Positions 1 through 10,047 of a DNA stretch of 64,000 nucleotides are shown piece after piece. The stretch's first letter is position 1, and every line of letters starts with the position of its first letter. Source of the DNA: Mixta tenebrionis (lineage in GTDB: Bacteria; Pseudomonadota; Gammaproteobacteria; Enterobacterales; Enterobacteriaceae); contig NZ_VHQI01000001.1 in assembly GCF_006517625.1 (NCBI RefSeq), forward strand, positions 502,180 to 566,179, in the 5' to 3' direction. The notes below the pieces were generated by a model. It was given only the letters and a program-made list of their open reading frames with translations. It was not told where the DNA came from and ran no database searches. Made by a program: the position numbers and the translations under genes.

Positions 1-1730
1 TTATGCAGCTGCGCATAGGCGCCCTGCCGGCTGATAAGCTCATCATGCGTACCGCGCTCAATAATACGTCCATCTTCCACCACTACGATTTCATCCGCCT
101 TCTCAATCGTCGACAGGCGGTGCGCAATAACCAGCGAGGTGCGGTTTTTCTGCAGCTCATCCAGCGCTGACTGGATCGCACGTTCAGATTCAGTATCCAG
201 CGCGGAGGTAGCCTCGTCCAGAATCAGAATCGGGCTGTCGCGCAGCAGCGCGCGCGCAATAGCGATACGCTGCCTTTGGCCGCCGGAAAGCAGCACGCCG
301 TTTTCGCCGATTACGGTATCCAGCCCATTCTCCATTTTACGAATAAAGTCCATCGCGTGAGCCATTTCAGCCGCTTTTTCGATCTCTTCGCGCTTATAGA
401 CATCGGTACGAGCATAGGCGATGTTGTTCGCGATAGTATCGTTAAACAGATGAACGTTCTGCGAGACCAGCGCGACCTGATTACGCAGCGACCGCAGGCT
501 GTATTCACGCAGATCGTATCCGTCAATGGTGATTTCGCCCTGCTGAATATCATAAAAACGCGTCAGCAGGCTGGCCATGGTGGATTTCCCGGAGCCGGAT
601 CGCCCTACCAGCGCGACGGTTTTACCCGCTGCAATGGTCAGATTGATATCGCGCAGGGCAGGAATATCGCGCCCAGGATAGCTGAAGGTAACATGACGAA
701 ATTCGATATCGCCTTTTGCCCGCTCAATCTCGCGCGTGCCGGTATCGATTTCCTGCTCGCTGTCGAGGATAGAAAACAGCGTCTGGCAGGCAGCCATACC
801 GCGCTGAAACTGCGCGTTGACATTCGTTAATGATTTTAACGGACGCATCAGCGCGATCATGGAAGAAAACACTACCGTAATCGTACCTGCCGTCAGGGTA
901 TCCATGACGCTGGGAAAGCTGGCGGCGTAAAGCACAAAGGCCAGCGCCAGAGAAGCGATTAGCTGGATAATAGGATCGGAGATAGAAGAGGCGGAGACCA
1001 GCTTCATACCCTGATGACGCATGCGGTTGCTGACCTTGTCAAAACGTTGAGCCTCAACCTCCTGCCCGCCGAAAATCAGCACCTCTTTATGCCCTTTCAG
1101 CATCTGCTCTGCGCTGGTAGTGACCTGTCCCATGGTGTTCTGCATATTTTTGCTGATGCTGCGAAAACGCTTTGAAACGGTGCGGATCGCCAGCGAAACA
1201 ATCGGCGCCAGCACAATCAGAATCAGGGAAAGCTGCCAGCTGTAATAGAACATCATGATGAACAGGCCGATAATCGACGCCCCTTCACGCACCACGGTCA
1301 CCAGCGCGCTGGATGAAGAGGAAGCCACCTGCTCCGAATCGTAGGTGATGCGCGACAGCAAAGTGCCCGTGGATTGCTGATCGAAAAAGGAAACCGGCAT
1401 GCCCATCATATGCTTAAATAAACGGCGGCGCATATTCATCACTACGTTGCCGGAAACCCATGAAATACAATAACTTGAAGCATAGCTGGTTACGCCACGA
1501 ACCAGCATCAGGCCAATTACCGCCAGCGGCATCCATATTAAGACTGACTTATCGGCCTTACCAAAGCCCTCATCCAGTAAAGGTTTCAGCAATGACAGCA
1601 TAAGGGTATCGCCTGCCGCATTGAGGATCAGCGCTACGGCTGCCACAATCAATCCCGCTTTATGCGGTGCGATCATCGGCCAAAGGCGACGAAAGGTCTG
1701 CCATGTTGAGAGATCTTTATCTTGATGCAT
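1..1730 (-). CDS. msbA: Lipid A/lipopolysaccharide flippase MsbA (3' end cut by window edge)
   Basis: Inner-membrane ABC exporter half-transporter that works as a homodimer, flipping core-lipid A to the periplasmic leaflet at the expense of ATP. The reading frame starts at the ATG at 1730 ([13 protein letters not shown]) and stays open to base 1, giving 576 codons. E. coli MsbA has 582 residues, so only about the last six are missing. The N-terminal half carries the transmembrane domain and the C-terminal half an ATPase domain with a GSGKST Walker A (around 590-610 on the plus strand). Nothing looks broken; the truncation is only the window boundary. comEC lies 35 bp upstream in the same direction, as in E. 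coli, where lpxK follows msbA. Confidence 0.97.
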   Translation of the reverse strand, partial: MHQDKDLSTWQTFRRLWPMIAPHKAGLIVAAVALILNAAGDTLMLSLLKPLLDEGFGKADKSVLIWMPLAVIGLMLVRGVTSYASSYCISWVSGNVVMNMRRRLFKHMMGMPVSFFDQQSTGTLLSRITYDSEQVASSSSSALVTVVREGASIIGLFIMMFYYSWQLSLILIVLAPIVSLAIRTVSKRFRSISKNMQNTMGQVTTSAEQMLKGHKEVLIFGGQEVEAQRFDKVSNRMRHQGMKLVSASSISDPIIQLIASLALAFVLYAASFPSVMDTLTAGTITVVFSSMIALMRPLKSLTNVNAQFQRGMAACQTLFSILDSEQEIDTGTREIERAKGDIEFRHVTFSYPGRDIPALRDINLTIAAGKTVALVGRSGSGKSTMASLLTRFYDIQQGEITIDGYDLREYSLRSLRNQVALVSQNVHLFNDTIANNIAYARTDVYKREEIEKAAEMAHAMDFIRKMENGLDTVIGENGVLLSGGQRQRIAIARALLRDSPILILDEATSALDTESERAIQSALDELQKNRTSLVIAHRLSTIEKADEIVVVEDGRIIERGTHDELISRQGAYAQLH

Positions 1731-1765
1731 TATTTAACCAGCATTGTTTGAAATAGCCGCTCATT

Positions 1766-4027
1766 TTACCTGGATTCCCCGCGGACGCCAAACCACTGAT
1801 GATACCAGCGGGGCAATATTTGTTCTCTTAAGCCTTTAACTTGCCATCCGTCAGAATAAAACTCTACGCTGAGCTGACCTGAATGGGCCGTATCGCGCCA
1901 GAGATAGCCCAAAGCGCGATAGCGTTCCACAATACGCGCTGAAGGCAGACGCCATGCGTTATAGCGTGCTACCGAAGCAAGGGCCAGACGGCCATCGACA
2001 TTGCGTAACAGCGGAGCGCTGGATGAGGTTTTGCTGCCGTGATGCGGCACCTGGATAATATCGGCTTTAAGCGCCTGCCGATCGCGCTGTAACAGCCTGT
2101 TTTCCGCTCTGGCTTCCAGATCGCCCGTTAACAGCACGCGATAACGCCCATCGCTGATGCGCAGCACGCAGGAGTCGTTATTACCGCCCTGCGTGCCCGT
2201 AGCCAGCGGCCACAGCACGTCAAACTGCAGCCCCTGCCAGCGCCAGGCCATACCGGCCACGCAGGGTTGGTGATAAGGATATGCCAACGCGCTGCGCACG
2301 ACGACGTTCGGCCATGCTTTTTGCATATCCTCCAGGCCGCCAATATGATCAAGGTGTTGATGGCTGATAATAATTTCATCGGGCTTAAGGCCCTGCCAGC
2401 TAAGCCAGGGGAGCAGCGCCTGCCGTGCGGCGCTGCCGCCAGGCCAACGGTTGCCCGTGTCATAGATCAGCGCATGTCCCTGGCGCGAAATCACTAGCGC
2501 CAGGCCATGGCCGATATCCAGCATGTCCAGCCGCCATTCCGGCCTGGCGCGCGAGCCGTGCCACAGCAGCGGCAGCGAGCAGGCGGTAATGAGCGCTATC
2601 GGCGCCCGTTGCCACCAGCCCAGACGAAAAGCGATCGGCAACAGCCAGACGAGCACGCCGACAACCAGCGCATTCTTACCCAGCGCCATCCATCCTTGCG
2701 GTAGAAACGCCAGCAGATAAAAAAGCAGCGCCAGAGAGCGATCCGCCAGCCACCAGAACGGCAAAGCCAGCCAGTCGGCAGGCATAATTAACGCCACCAG
2801 CAATGCCGGAACGGTAATAAAAGAAACCACCGGAATCGCCAGCATATTTGCCGGCAGCGAGGTTAAACTCAGACCGTGAAAAATCAATGCCTGCAGGGGA
2901 ATCATCAACAGCATCATTCCCAGCTGCAGATGCGCAAGCTGCAAAGGCATCCAGCGTTTACGATGCCGCCAGCGCGCAGGCAAGGGAAACCATTGATACC
3001 AGAACAGCAGCATCGCAACCGCCAGTACCGAAAGCCAGAAGCTATCGGAAAGCACCGTTACCGGATCGAAAAATAAAATAGTGCCTACGCAAACCAGCCA
3101 GATTTGCCAGCTATTGCAGTTGATATGCTGAAAGCGAATCACTGCCCATACCGTTAACGCTATCAACGCCCTTATTGCCGGCGGGTTGCTGCCGGAGAGC
3201 CAGCAGTAGAGCGCGGCTACGCCGAGGCTGAACAGCAACGGCAGCGGATAGCTGATGCGCCACGCAGGCAACAGAAACTGTAACAGACGCGCTGCGATCC
3301 AACCCAGAGAGGCGGCCAGGCTGATATGCATACCTGAAATAGCCATTAAGTGGGCAATGCCCGTATCGCGCAGCGTATCGCGTATCGCCACGCTCAACCT
3401 CTGGCGATCGCCAAAAAGCAATGCCGTCATAACACCGTGCCAGGGTAAATGTTGATATTGTTGCTGAGCCTTGCTAACCAGCCGATGATGCATTGAGCAG
3501 CGGCTGACTATCACCTTCGCCGCCAGCAGCGTTCCCTGCAACGGCATGCTGTTAGCAACAGCGAAACGCTGCGCGTCAAAGCCGCCTTCATTTAGCCTGC
3601 CGTGCACCGGCCTTAACCGCAAATTCATTTCCCAGCGCTGACCCGGACACCATGCCTGCTGTATCCGGCTGACCGCGACGCTGGCATACAGCGGAAGAAA
3701 TAAGTTTTGCTTGCCATAGCGGCGGATTCTGATCACCAGCCGCTCTTTTTCAGCAAGCACCTGCACAATCTCCGCCGTTACGGCAACAGGCGCGCGCGTC
3801 AGTCCGGCAAAAGGTGCCAGCGCCTGTTGCGCGGCCAGCAAGGCCCACACGCTGAACAGCCCGTAAACGCCGATATAGCGCAGACTGCGTAGCGGTTGCG
3901 CTAAAAACAGCAACGCGCCGGCTAGCAGCAGCAGTAAACACTTCTCGCCGGGCAAATCTGCCAGCAAGAGCAAGGGGAGCGTGCCAAGCGCTGACATCAG
4001 GGCCAGAAAAGGCAGAGAATATGGCAT
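1766..4027 (-). CDS. comEC: ComEC/Rec2-family DNA internalisation protein (YcaI)
   Basis: Polytopic membrane protein of 753 residues (E. coli YcaI about 754). In competent bacteria this family forms the inner-membrane channel for incoming single-stranded DNA; its role in Enterobacterales is poorly defined. Residues 1-60 are hydrophobic, followed by an OB-like soluble part. The competence domain begins near 195 with the typical LMAISGMHISL at 227-237. A metallo-beta-lactamase-like domain fills the C-terminus, with DTG at 523-525, HQHLDH at 556-561, then a TGDLE and a PHHGS motif. All metal-ligand motifs are present, so it looks intact. It sits between ihfB and msbA on the same strand; no other competence genes are in the window. 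Confidence 0.93.
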   Translation of the reverse strand: MPYSLPFLALMSALGTLPLLLLADLPGEKCLLLLLAGALLFLAQPLRSLRYIGVYGLFSVWALLAAQQALAPFAGLTRAPVAVTAEIVQVLAEKERLVIRIRRYGKQNLFLPLYASVAVSRIQQAWCPGQRWEMNLRLRPVHGRLNEGGFDAQRFAVANSMPLQGTLLAAKVIVSRCSMHHRLVSKAQQQYQHLPWHGVMTALLFGDRQRLSVAIRDTLRDTGIAHLMAISGMHISLAASLGWIAARLLQFLLPAWRISYPLPLLFSLGVAALYCWLSGSNPPAIRALIALTVWAVIRFQHINCNSWQIWLVCVGTILFFDPVTVLSDSFWLSVLAVAMLLFWYQWFPLPARWRHRKRWMPLQLAHLQLGMMLLMIPLQALIFHGLSLTSLPANMLAIPVVSFITVPALLVALIMPADWLALPFWWLADRSLALLFYLLAFLPQGWMALGKNALVVGVLVWLLPIAFRLGWWQRAPIALITACSLPLLWHGSRARPEWRLDMLDIGHGLALVISRQGHALIYDTGNRWPGGSAARQALLPWLSWQGLKPDEIIISHQHLDHIGGLEDMQKAWPNVVVRSALAYPYHQPCVAGMAWRWQGLQFDVLWPLATGTQGGNNDSCVLRISDGRYRVLLTGDLEARAENRLLQRDRQALKADIIQVPHHGSKTSSSAPLLRNVDGRLALASVARYNAWRLPSARIVERYRALGYLWRDTAHSGQLSVEFYSDGWQVKGLREQILPRWYHQWFGVRGESR

Positions 4028-4181
4028 TGTTTCATCCCGTTAAGCGAAGGATGAGTATGCCCGCATCTGAAGTTAACCGCTGGCGGCAAAAGAGATTACC
4101 GGAAGCAACAATGGGAAAAAATTAAAGCCGTTACCGAATTAATCACCCGCGCTGCGAGCTAACGCGCAACGCTAAAAAAAG

Positions 4182-4215
4182 ACAAAAAAAAACGACACCG
4201 TAGTGTCGTTTTTTA
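4182..4215 (-). terminator. Intrinsic terminator after ihfB
   Basis: A perfect 8-bp stem, AACGACAC (4191-4198) and GTGTCGTT (4203-4210) around a 4-nt loop, lies 17 bp past the ihfB stop codon. An A-run at 4184-4192 gives a U-tract on the minus-strand transcript, and a T-run on the other side could also make it work in the plus direction. Confidence 0.88.
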
Positions 4216-4232
4216 TGCGTCGTCATTCTGCC

Positions 4233-4517
4233 TTAACCGTAGATATTCGCCCGATCGCGTAGTTCCTTGCCGGGTTTAAAGTGGGGAACGTATTTACCTT
4301 CCAGTTCCACTTTATCGCCAGTTTTAGGATTACGCCCAACGCGCGGCGCACGGTAATGCAGAGAGAAGCTGCCGAACCCCCGGATTTCGATGCGTTCACC
4401 CTGAGCCAAAGTCGTGGCCATGTGTTCAAGCATCTCTTTTACCGCATCCTCTACGGCTTTCGCCGGGATATGAGTTTGCTGGGCCGCAAGTCTTTCAATA
4501 AGTTCTGACTTGGTCAT
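4233..4517 (-). CDS. ihfB: Integration host factor subunit beta
   Basis: 94-residue DNA-bending protein of the HU/IHF family, the beta half of the IHF heterodimer (the alpha partner is encoded elsewhere). The protein reads [13 protein letters not shown] through to a basic C-terminus and contains the beta-arm tip sequence GRNPKTG, whose proline at 64 intercalates DNA in the E. coli crystal structure. Length equals that of the E. coli protein. It lies 86 bp after rpsA and, as in E. coli, is probably transcribed both by read-through from rpsA and from its own promoter at the end of rpsA. IHF commonly regulates pfl and other promoters of the kind found in this window. Confidence 0.98.
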   Translation of the reverse strand: MTKSELIERLAAQQTHIPAKAVEDAVKEMLEHMATTLAQGERIEIRGFGSFSLHYRAPRVGRNPKTGDKVELEGKYVPHFKPGKELRDRANIYG

Positions 4518-4603
4518 TAATCCTCCGGTTAATCCCTGTTGGAATGGTCTGACAGCCTGCTTCCGCTTCCGGGCGCCAGCGGCAACCCGGAACCGGCAGA
4601 CGA

Positions 4604-6277
4604 TTACTCGCCTTTAGCAGCTTTGAACGCTTCAGCCATCGCGTTAGAGAAGTTGCTTTCTTCCTGTTTGTTGTTAACAGAAGCGATAGCATCTTTTTCG
4701 TCAGCTTCGTCTTTAGCACGCACAGACAGGCTTACAACGCGGTTTTTACGATCGACGCCGGTGAATTTGGCTTCAACTTCGTCGCCAACATTCAGCACCT
4801 GAGTTGCGTCTTCAACGCGGTCGCGTGAAGCTTCAGAAGCGCGCAGGTAGCCTTCAACGCCGTCTGCTAATTCAACTGTAGCACCTTTAGCGTCAACTGC
4901 AGTGACTTTACCAGTAACAATGGCACCTTTCTTGTTCAGAGAGATGTAGTTGTTGAACGGGTCTTCTGCCAGCTGCTTAACGCCCAGGGAGATACGTTCG
5001 CGTTCTGCGTCAACCTGCAGAACCACAGCGGCGATTTCGTCACCTTTTTTGTATTCGCGAACCGCTTCTTCACCCGTTGCGTTCCAGGAGATGTCAGACA
5101 GGTGAACCAGACCGTCGATGCCGCCTTCCAGGCCGATGAAGATACCGAAGTCAGTGATTGACTTGATTTTACCTTCAACACGGTCACCCTTGTTATGGGT
5201 TTCCGCAAACTGCTGCCACGGATTAGCTTTGCACTGTTTCAGGCCCAGAGAGATACGACGACGTTCTTCGTCGATATCCAGAACCATCACTTCTACCACG
5301 TCGCCGACGTTAACGACTTTGGACGGGTGGATATTTTTGTTGGTCCAGTCCATTTCAGACACGTGTACCAGACCTTCAACGCCTTCTTCGATTTCCACGA
5401 AGCAGCCGTAGTCAGTCAGGTTGGTTACGCGACCGGTCAGTTTAGTGCCTTCCGGATAACGTTTAGCGATAGCTACCCACGGATCTTCGCCCAGCTGTTT
5501 CAGACCCAGAGATACACGGGTACGTTCGCGGTCGAACTTCAGCACTTTAACCGTGATTTCGTCGCCAACATTGACGATTTCGCTCGGATGCTTAACGCGT
5601 TTCCACGCCATGTCGGTGATGTGCAGCAGGCCGTCAACGCCGCCCAGATCGACGAATGCGCCGTAGTCAGTGAGGTTCTTAACGATACCTTTGACTTCCA
5701 TGCCTTCCTGCAGGTTTTCCAGCAGCTGATCGCGTTCTGCGCTGTTTTCAGATTCGATAACGGCACGACGAGAAACCACAACGTTGTTGCGTTTCTGATC
5801 CAGCTTGATTACTTTAAATTCAAGCTCTTTGCCTTCCAGGTGCAGCGTATCGCGCACCGGACGCACGTCAACCAGGGAACCCGGCAGGAACGCGCGAATA
5901 CCGTTCAGCTCAACAGTGAAGCCGCCCTTGACTTTGCCGTTGATCACGCCGGTTACAGTTGCAGCTTCTTCGTAAGCTTTTTCCAGCATCAGCCAGGCTT
6001 CGTGGCGTTTTGCTTTCTCACGAGACAGCAGGGTTTCACCGAAGCCGTCTTCTACTGCATCCAGAGCAACGTCAACTTCGTCACCGACCTGGATTTCAAT
6101 TTCGCCCTGGGCGTTTTTGAACTGCTCAGCCGGAATGGCAGACTCAGATTTCAGACCGGCATCAACCAGTACGACATCTTTGTCGATAGCAACAACAACG
6201 CCACGAACGATGGAACCCGGGCGGGTTTCGATTTCTTTCAGGGACTCTTCAAAGAGTTGAGCAAAAGATTCAGTCAT
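4604..6277 (-). CDS. rpsA: 30S ribosomal protein S1
   Basis: 557-residue RNA-binding ribosomal protein needed to recruit most mRNAs to the 30S subunit. It begins [13 protein letters not shown] and contains six tandem S1 (OB-fold) repeats; internal S1 repeats such as [20 protein letters not shown] and [20 protein letters not shown] are easily seen. Length equals E. coli S1. Codon choice is strongly biased, as expected for a highly expressed gene, and produces long meaningless antisense reading frames. Upstream is cmk, downstream ihfB. The ribosome-binding site is weak and the leader can fold (see the leader entry), consistent with known autoregulation of S1. Confidence 0.99.
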   Translation of the reverse strand: MTESFAQLFEESLKEIETRPGSIVRGVVVAIDKDVVLVDAGLKSESAIPAEQFKNAQGEIEIQVGDEVDVALDAVEDGFGETLLSREKAKRHEAWLMLEKAYEEAATVTGVINGKVKGGFTVELNGIRAFLPGSLVDVRPVRDTLHLEGKELEFKVIKLDQKRNNVVVSRRAVIESENSAERDQLLENLQEGMEVKGIVKNLTDYGAFVDLGGVDGLLHITDMAWKRVKHPSEIVNVGDEITVKVLKFDRERTRVSLGLKQLGEDPWVAIAKRYPEGTKLTGRVTNLTDYGCFVEIEEGVEGLVHVSEMDWTNKNIHPSKVVNVGDVVEVMVLDIDEERRRISLGLKQCKANPWQQFAETHNKGDRVEGKIKSITDFGIFIGLEGGIDGLVHLSDISWNATGEEAVREYKKGDEIAAVVLQVDAERERISLGVKQLAEDPFNNYISLNKKGAIVTGKVTAVDAKGATVELADGVEGYLRASEASRDRVEDATQVLNVGDEVEAKFTGVDRKNRVVSLSVRAKDEADEKDAIASVNNKQEESNFSNAMAEAFKAAKGE

Positions 6278-6391
6278 ATTTAATCTTTAAAAGGTAAATT
6301 TAACGTCCATCTGACTTCCTGCCGGATGGGGTTGTTTAACATGCCTGATGCCCTTCCATGGCATCAGGTTATAGCATCTGTTTCGCCGCCG
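6278..6391 (-). promoter_or_regulatory. rpsA leader with hairpins and no strong Shine-Dalgarno
   Basis: Between cmk and rpsA lies a perfect 9-bp stem, CCTGATGCC (6344-6352) with GGCATCAGG (6360-6368). A weaker CCATC/GATGG pair lies closer to the gene. Just before the rpsA ATG the minus strand reads TTTAAAGATTAAAT, with no good GGAG. In E. coli a folded leader without a canonical Shine-Dalgarno drives rpsA translation and is repressed by free S1. The same arrangement is visible here; function is inferred. Confidence 0.6.
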
Positions 6392-7075
6392 TTATGCTAA
6401 GGCCAGCTTTTCACGGGCATAGCCCAGTGCGGTAGCAATAACCTGTTCGATGCTCATGCTGGTAGAATCCAGCACCAAAGCATCTTCCGCTGGTATCAGC
6501 GGCGCAATAGCCCGATTACGATCGCGCTCGTCGCGCTCCTTTATCTCGGCTAAAAGGCGTTCAAAGTTAACACTAAAGCCCTTTTCCTGCAACTGTAGCA
6601 TACGGCGTTGCGCCCGCTCTTCGGAGCTGGCGTCCAGAAAAATTTTTACCGGCGCGTCCGGGAAAACCACCGTGCCCATATCACGCCCGTCGGCGATCAG
6701 GCCGGGCGCATCGCGAAATGCCCGCTGACGTCGCAGCAATGCTTCACGCACGCGCGGAAAAGCTGCAACCTTTGAAGCGGTATTGCTAACTTCCTGAGTG
6801 CGAATTTCACCCGTAACGTCTTCGCCTTCCAGGATGACCGCCATTTCGCCATCGGTAGAAATAAAGCGTACGTCGAGATGCGCGGCAATAGGCACCAGCG
6901 CCTCTTCTGTTTCAATATCTACCTGATGATGCAACGCTGCCAGCGCAAGCACGCGATAAATAGCGCCGGAGTCCAGCAGGTGCCACTGCAACGCTTCAGC
7001 CATCGCTTTACACAGCGTGCCCTTACCGGCGCCGCTTGGTCCATCGATGGTTATTACCGGGGCTGATGCCGTCAT
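6392..7075 (-). CDS. cmk: Cytidylate kinase
   Basis: 227-residue cytosolic kinase that phosphorylates CMP and dCMP with ATP, feeding CDP back to nucleotide pools. The P-loop GPSGAGKGT is at 12-20 and a [11 protein letters not shown] segment follows. I place the start at the ATG at 7075 ([12 protein letters not shown]), which is preceded by AGGAG at good spacing and gives exactly the E. coli length. A further upstream in-frame ATG would add 16 residues with no family support. It lies upstream of rpsA as in E. coli. The E. coli gene ycaL, normally between aroA and cmk, is missing: only about 210 bp separate cmk and aroA here. Confidence 0.97.
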   Translation of the reverse strand: MTASAPVITIDGPSGAGKGTLCKAMAEALQWHLLDSGAIYRVLALAALHHQVDIETEEALVPIAAHLDVRFISTDGEMAVILEGEDVTGEIRTQEVSNTASKVAAFPRVREALLRRQRAFRDAPGLIADGRDMGTVVFPDAPVKIFLDASSEERAQRRMLQLQEKGFSVNFERLLAEIKERDERDRNRAIAPLIPAEDALVLDSTSMSIEQVIATALGYAREKLALA

Positions 7076-7283
7076 ATTTTTCTCCTGTCGCTGCTGGTCG
7101 TTCTTATGGCTCCCTGCATTCAATCACAGGTCGCGGCGCATTATACGCTGCAATCATTCCGAACGTTAACTTTAAGCATAGACCGGGCTTAAATATTCTT
7201 CTTTTTAGGACAATCCTTTGTAATAAAGCCGTTACGCCAGCCCGTCAGCGCTGTTGAGGTTGCAAAAAAGCGGTACGTGGCAC

Positions 7284-8570
7284 TTAAGCGTGCTTACTGA
7301 TAGCGGCCAGCCGCTCAAAATAATCCGGGAACGTTTTCGCCGTGCATTTCGGATCAAGAATCGTTATCGCCGTATCTGACAGCGCCGCCAGCGAGAAACA
7401 CATCGCCATGCGGTGATCGTTGTAGGTGCCTATCGCCGCGGAGCGGATATGGGCAGGCGGCGTAATGCGAATAAAGTCATGACCTTCTTCCACCTGCGCG
7501 CCGACTTTACGCAGCTCGGTAGCCATCGCAGCCAGACGGTCGGTCTCTTTCACGCGCCAGTTATATATATTACGCAGTACCGTAGTGCCTTTGGCAAACA
7601 GCGCCGCGGTCGCGATGGTCATCGCGGCATCAGGGATATGATTCATATCCAGATCGATAGCGTGCAGTTCTCCGCGCGTACAGGCGATATAGTCATCGCC
7701 CCACTCGATGCGGGCGCCCATTTTTTCCAGCACGTCAGCGAAGCGGATATCTCCCTGCATGCTATGGCGCCCGACGCCGGTAACGCGTACCGTCCCGCCT
7801 TTTATCGCCGCAGCGGCAAGAAAATAGGATGCGGATGAAGCGTCCCCTTCAACCAGATAATTACCCGGCGAAATATAGCGCTGGTTTCCACGAATAGAGA
7901 AACGCTGATAATTATCATGGGCTACCGTAACGCCAAAGGTTTTCATCAGCTGCAGCGTGATCGCGATATAGGGGCGCGAAACAAGCTCGCCTTTAATCAC
8001 GATCGCGGTATCCTGCGGCGCCAGCGGCGCCGCCATCAACAGGGCGGTTAAAAACTGGCTGGAGACGCTGCCGTCAACGGTGACTTCCCCGCCGACAAAA
8101 CCGCCGCGAATGCGCAACGGCGGATAGTCATTCTGTTCGAGATAATCGATTTGCGCGCCGCCCTGACGCAGCGCATCGACCAGGTGCCCGATAGGGCGCT
8201 CTTTCATGCGCGGCTCGCCGGTCAGGATGAGGTCATTATCGGCGAGGCACAGAGCGGCGGCCAGCGGCCGCATGGCGGTGCCGGCGTTGCCCAGGAAAAG
8301 CTCCAGCGCGCCTGTCGCTTTCAGCGGCGCGCCGTTGCCCCTGACTTCACAGACGGTACGATCGGCGGAGAGCGTATAACTCACTCCCAGCGCGCTAAGG
8401 GCCTGCAGCATATATTTAATATCATCGCTATCCAACAGGTTGGTCAGCAGCGTTTTTCCCTGCGCCAGCGCAGCCAGCAACAAAGCACGATTAGACACGC
8501 TTTTAGAACCAGGAAGATTAACCGTGCCCTCAACGTGAGCGATGGGTTGTAATGTCAGGGATTCCTGCAT
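7284..8570 (-). CDS. aroA: 3-phosphoshikimate 1-carboxyvinyltransferase (EPSP synthase)
   Basis: 428-residue enzyme that transfers enolpyruvyl from PEP to shikimate-3-phosphate in aromatic amino acid synthesis. Class I EPSPS signatures are visible: [18 protein letters not shown] near the start, [13 protein letters not shown] with the glyphosate-sensitive GTAMRP motif, and [20 protein letters not shown] use the ATG at 8570 ([15 protein letters not shown]), which matches the E. coli N-terminus with one added residue and has a GGAG 12 nt upstream; an ATG six codons earlier has no ribosome-binding site. It is cotranscribed with serC, with an intercistronic hairpin between them. Confidence 0.97.
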   Translation of the reverse strand: MQESLTLQPIAHVEGTVNLPGSKSVSNRALLLAALAQGKTLLTNLLDSDDIKYMLQALSALGVSYTLSADRTVCEVRGNGAPLKATGALELFLGNAGTAMRPLAAALCLADNDLILTGEPRMKERPIGHLVDALRQGGAQIDYLEQNDYPPLRIRGGFVGGEVTVDGSVSSQFLTALLMAAPLAPQDTAIVIKGELVSRPYIAITLQLMKTFGVTVAHDNYQRFSIRGNQRYISPGNYLVEGDASSASYFLAAAAIKGGTVRVTGVGRHSMQGDIRFADVLEKMGARIEWGDDYIACTRGELHAIDLDMNHIPDAAMTIATAALFAKGTTVLRNIYNWRVKETDRLAAMATELRKVGAQVEEGHDFIRITPPAHIRSAAIGTYNDHRMAMCFSLAALSDTAITILDPKCTAKTFPDYFERLAAISKHA

Positions 8571-8602
8571 GTGAACACTTTTCTCCATTAAAGCAGCGCA
8601 AT

Positions 8603-8628
8603 AAAACCTCGCATCAGGGCGAGGTTTT
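8603..8628 (-). terminator. Intercistronic hairpin between serC and aroA
   Basis: A perfect 10-bp stem, AAAACCTCGC (8603-8612) and GCGAGGTTTT (8619-8628), lies 25 bp past the serC stop and 33 bp before the aroA start. On the minus-strand transcript the right side ends in UUUUAUUG, so it resembles a weak terminator. A partial terminator at this place in E. coli sets aroA expression below serC; the same is inferred here. Confidence 0.7.
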
Positions 8629-8653
8629 CAGTAAGTAGCAAAGCAGATCGGAA

Positions 8654-9739
8654 TCAGCCGTGACGGCGTTCAAAATCGATCATGAAGTCGGTCAAAACTT
8701 TCACCCCTTCAAGCGGCATCGCATTATAAATAGAAGCGCGCATACCGCCGACAACGCGGTGTCCTTTTAGCGCATGCAGACCAGCGGCAAAAGATTCTTC
8801 CAGAAAGAGGCTATCAAGCGACGGCTCAGCCAGCTGGAACGGCACATTCATGCGAGAGCGATTAGCCGTAGCCACCTCGTTACGATAGAAGTCGCTGCGA
8901 TCGATAACGCCATAGAGCAAATCGGCTTTCGCCTGATTAACTTTATCGATCTCGCTGACGCCGCCGCGCTCTTTCAGCCATTTAAAAACCAGGCCGGAAA
9001 GATACCAGGCAAACGTAGGCGGCGTATTGTACATAGAGTCGTTATCTGCCAGCGTCTTATAGTTAAGTACCGACGGCAACGCCTGCTGAGCCCTGCCTAA
9101 TAAATCCTCCCGCACTATTGCCAGCGTCAGCCCGGCAGGCCCAACGTTTTTTTGCGCGCCGGCATAGATTACGCCATAGCGGCTGACGTCCAGCGGACGC
9201 GAGAGGATGGTTGATGAGAGATCGGCCACCACCACTTTGTCGCCAAAATCGGGCTGTTCATCAATGGCCAGGCCGTCGATAGTTTCGTTCGGACAAAAAT
9301 GTACGTAGGCGGCTTCATCGCTCAGCGTCCACGCTTTCATCGGCAGCAGCGCGCGTTTGCCGTCAACCTGCACCTTAGCGTCGATAACATTCGGCAGGCA
9401 GTATTTTTTCGCTTCCTCAATGGCGCTGTGCGCCCAGTAGCCGCCATCGACATAGTCTGCGGTTTTCGCCGCGCCCAGCAGGTTCATCGGCACCGCGGCA
9501 AACTGCGCGCGAGCGCCGCCGTGACAGAATAAAACTTTATAGTTGCCGGGAATTTTCAGCAGATCGCGTAAATCTTTTTCTGCTTCCTCTGCAACCTGAA
9601 TAAACTCTTTACTGCGATGGCTGATTTCCATTACGGAGGTGCCCAGCCCGTTCCAGTTGCAAAGCTCTTGTTCCGCACGACGAAGCACTTCTACCGGCAA
9701 CATTGCCGGACCGGAGCTGAAATTGTAAACCTGCGTCAT
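8654..9739 (-). CDS. serC: Phosphoserine aminotransferase
   Basis: 361-residue PLP enzyme that converts 3-phosphohydroxypyruvate to phosphoserine and also acts in pyridoxine synthesis. It starts [15 protein letters not shown], and the Schiff-base lysine is in [12 protein letters not shown] (K197). Length is one residue less than E. coli SerC. It heads the serC-aroA operon and is divergent from ycaO across a 308-bp interval. Serine metabolism appears again in the window with serS and the sdaC-type transporter, but those are separate units. Confidence 0.97.
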   Translation of the reverse strand: MTQVYNFSSGPAMLPVEVLRRAEQELCNWNGLGTSVMEISHRSKEFIQVAEEAEKDLRDLLKIPGNYKVLFCHGGARAQFAAVPMNLLGAAKTADYVDGGYWAHSAIEEAKKYCLPNVIDAKVQVDGKRALLPMKAWTLSDEAAYVHFCPNETIDGLAIDEQPDFGDKVVVADLSSTILSRPLDVSRYGVIYAGAQKNVGPAGLTLAIVREDLLGRAQQALPSVLNYKTLADNDSMYNTPPTFAWYLSGLVFKWLKERGGVSEIDKVNQAKADLLYGVIDRSDFYRNEVATANRSRMNVPFQLAEPSLDSLFLEESFAAGLHALKGHRVVGGMRASIYNAMPLEGVKVLTDFMIDFERRHG

Positions 9740-10047
9740 TTCCCGTCACCACTGTCAGATCGGTTGGATGTGAATAGGCTATCGGTTTTATCACTGCCAT
9801 TAGTATGCTGCAAACATTTCTCTGGGCGGGATCACGTTTTCTCCGCATCTGTCGCAACAGCTTGTAGGGCAAAAGTAAAGCGACGCGATATTTTGTGAGG
9901 CTTCACGCATCAGAGAGGGATAGCGGCAGAAAGAAAATGATAATTTTGTCAGGATACGGTTAAGGAAAGTTGGCGCGTCAATAGCGTCCTGAACGGAAAG
10001 CCCGTATCATTGCGCGCTTTACGCGCAACCAATCAATAGTAGGCGAC
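9740..10047. promoter_or_regulatory. serC–ycaO divergent intergenic region
   Basis: 308 bp without a credible gene, holding the promoters of the two divergent units. On the plus strand TATCAT (10005-10010) is a possible -10 for ycaO. It is followed at once by the perfect inverted repeat TTGCGCG (10010-10016)/CGCGCAA (10022-10028), which would form a hairpin at the start of the ycaO leader, 19 nt before the ATG. No clear serC -35/-10 pair could be chosen by eye. Confidence 0.4.

Noticed and set aside
5195-6283. Long open frame (362 codons) antisense to rpsA
   Set aside because: It mirrors the biased codons of S1 and its repeats; no motif and no independent promoter or ribosome-binding site.
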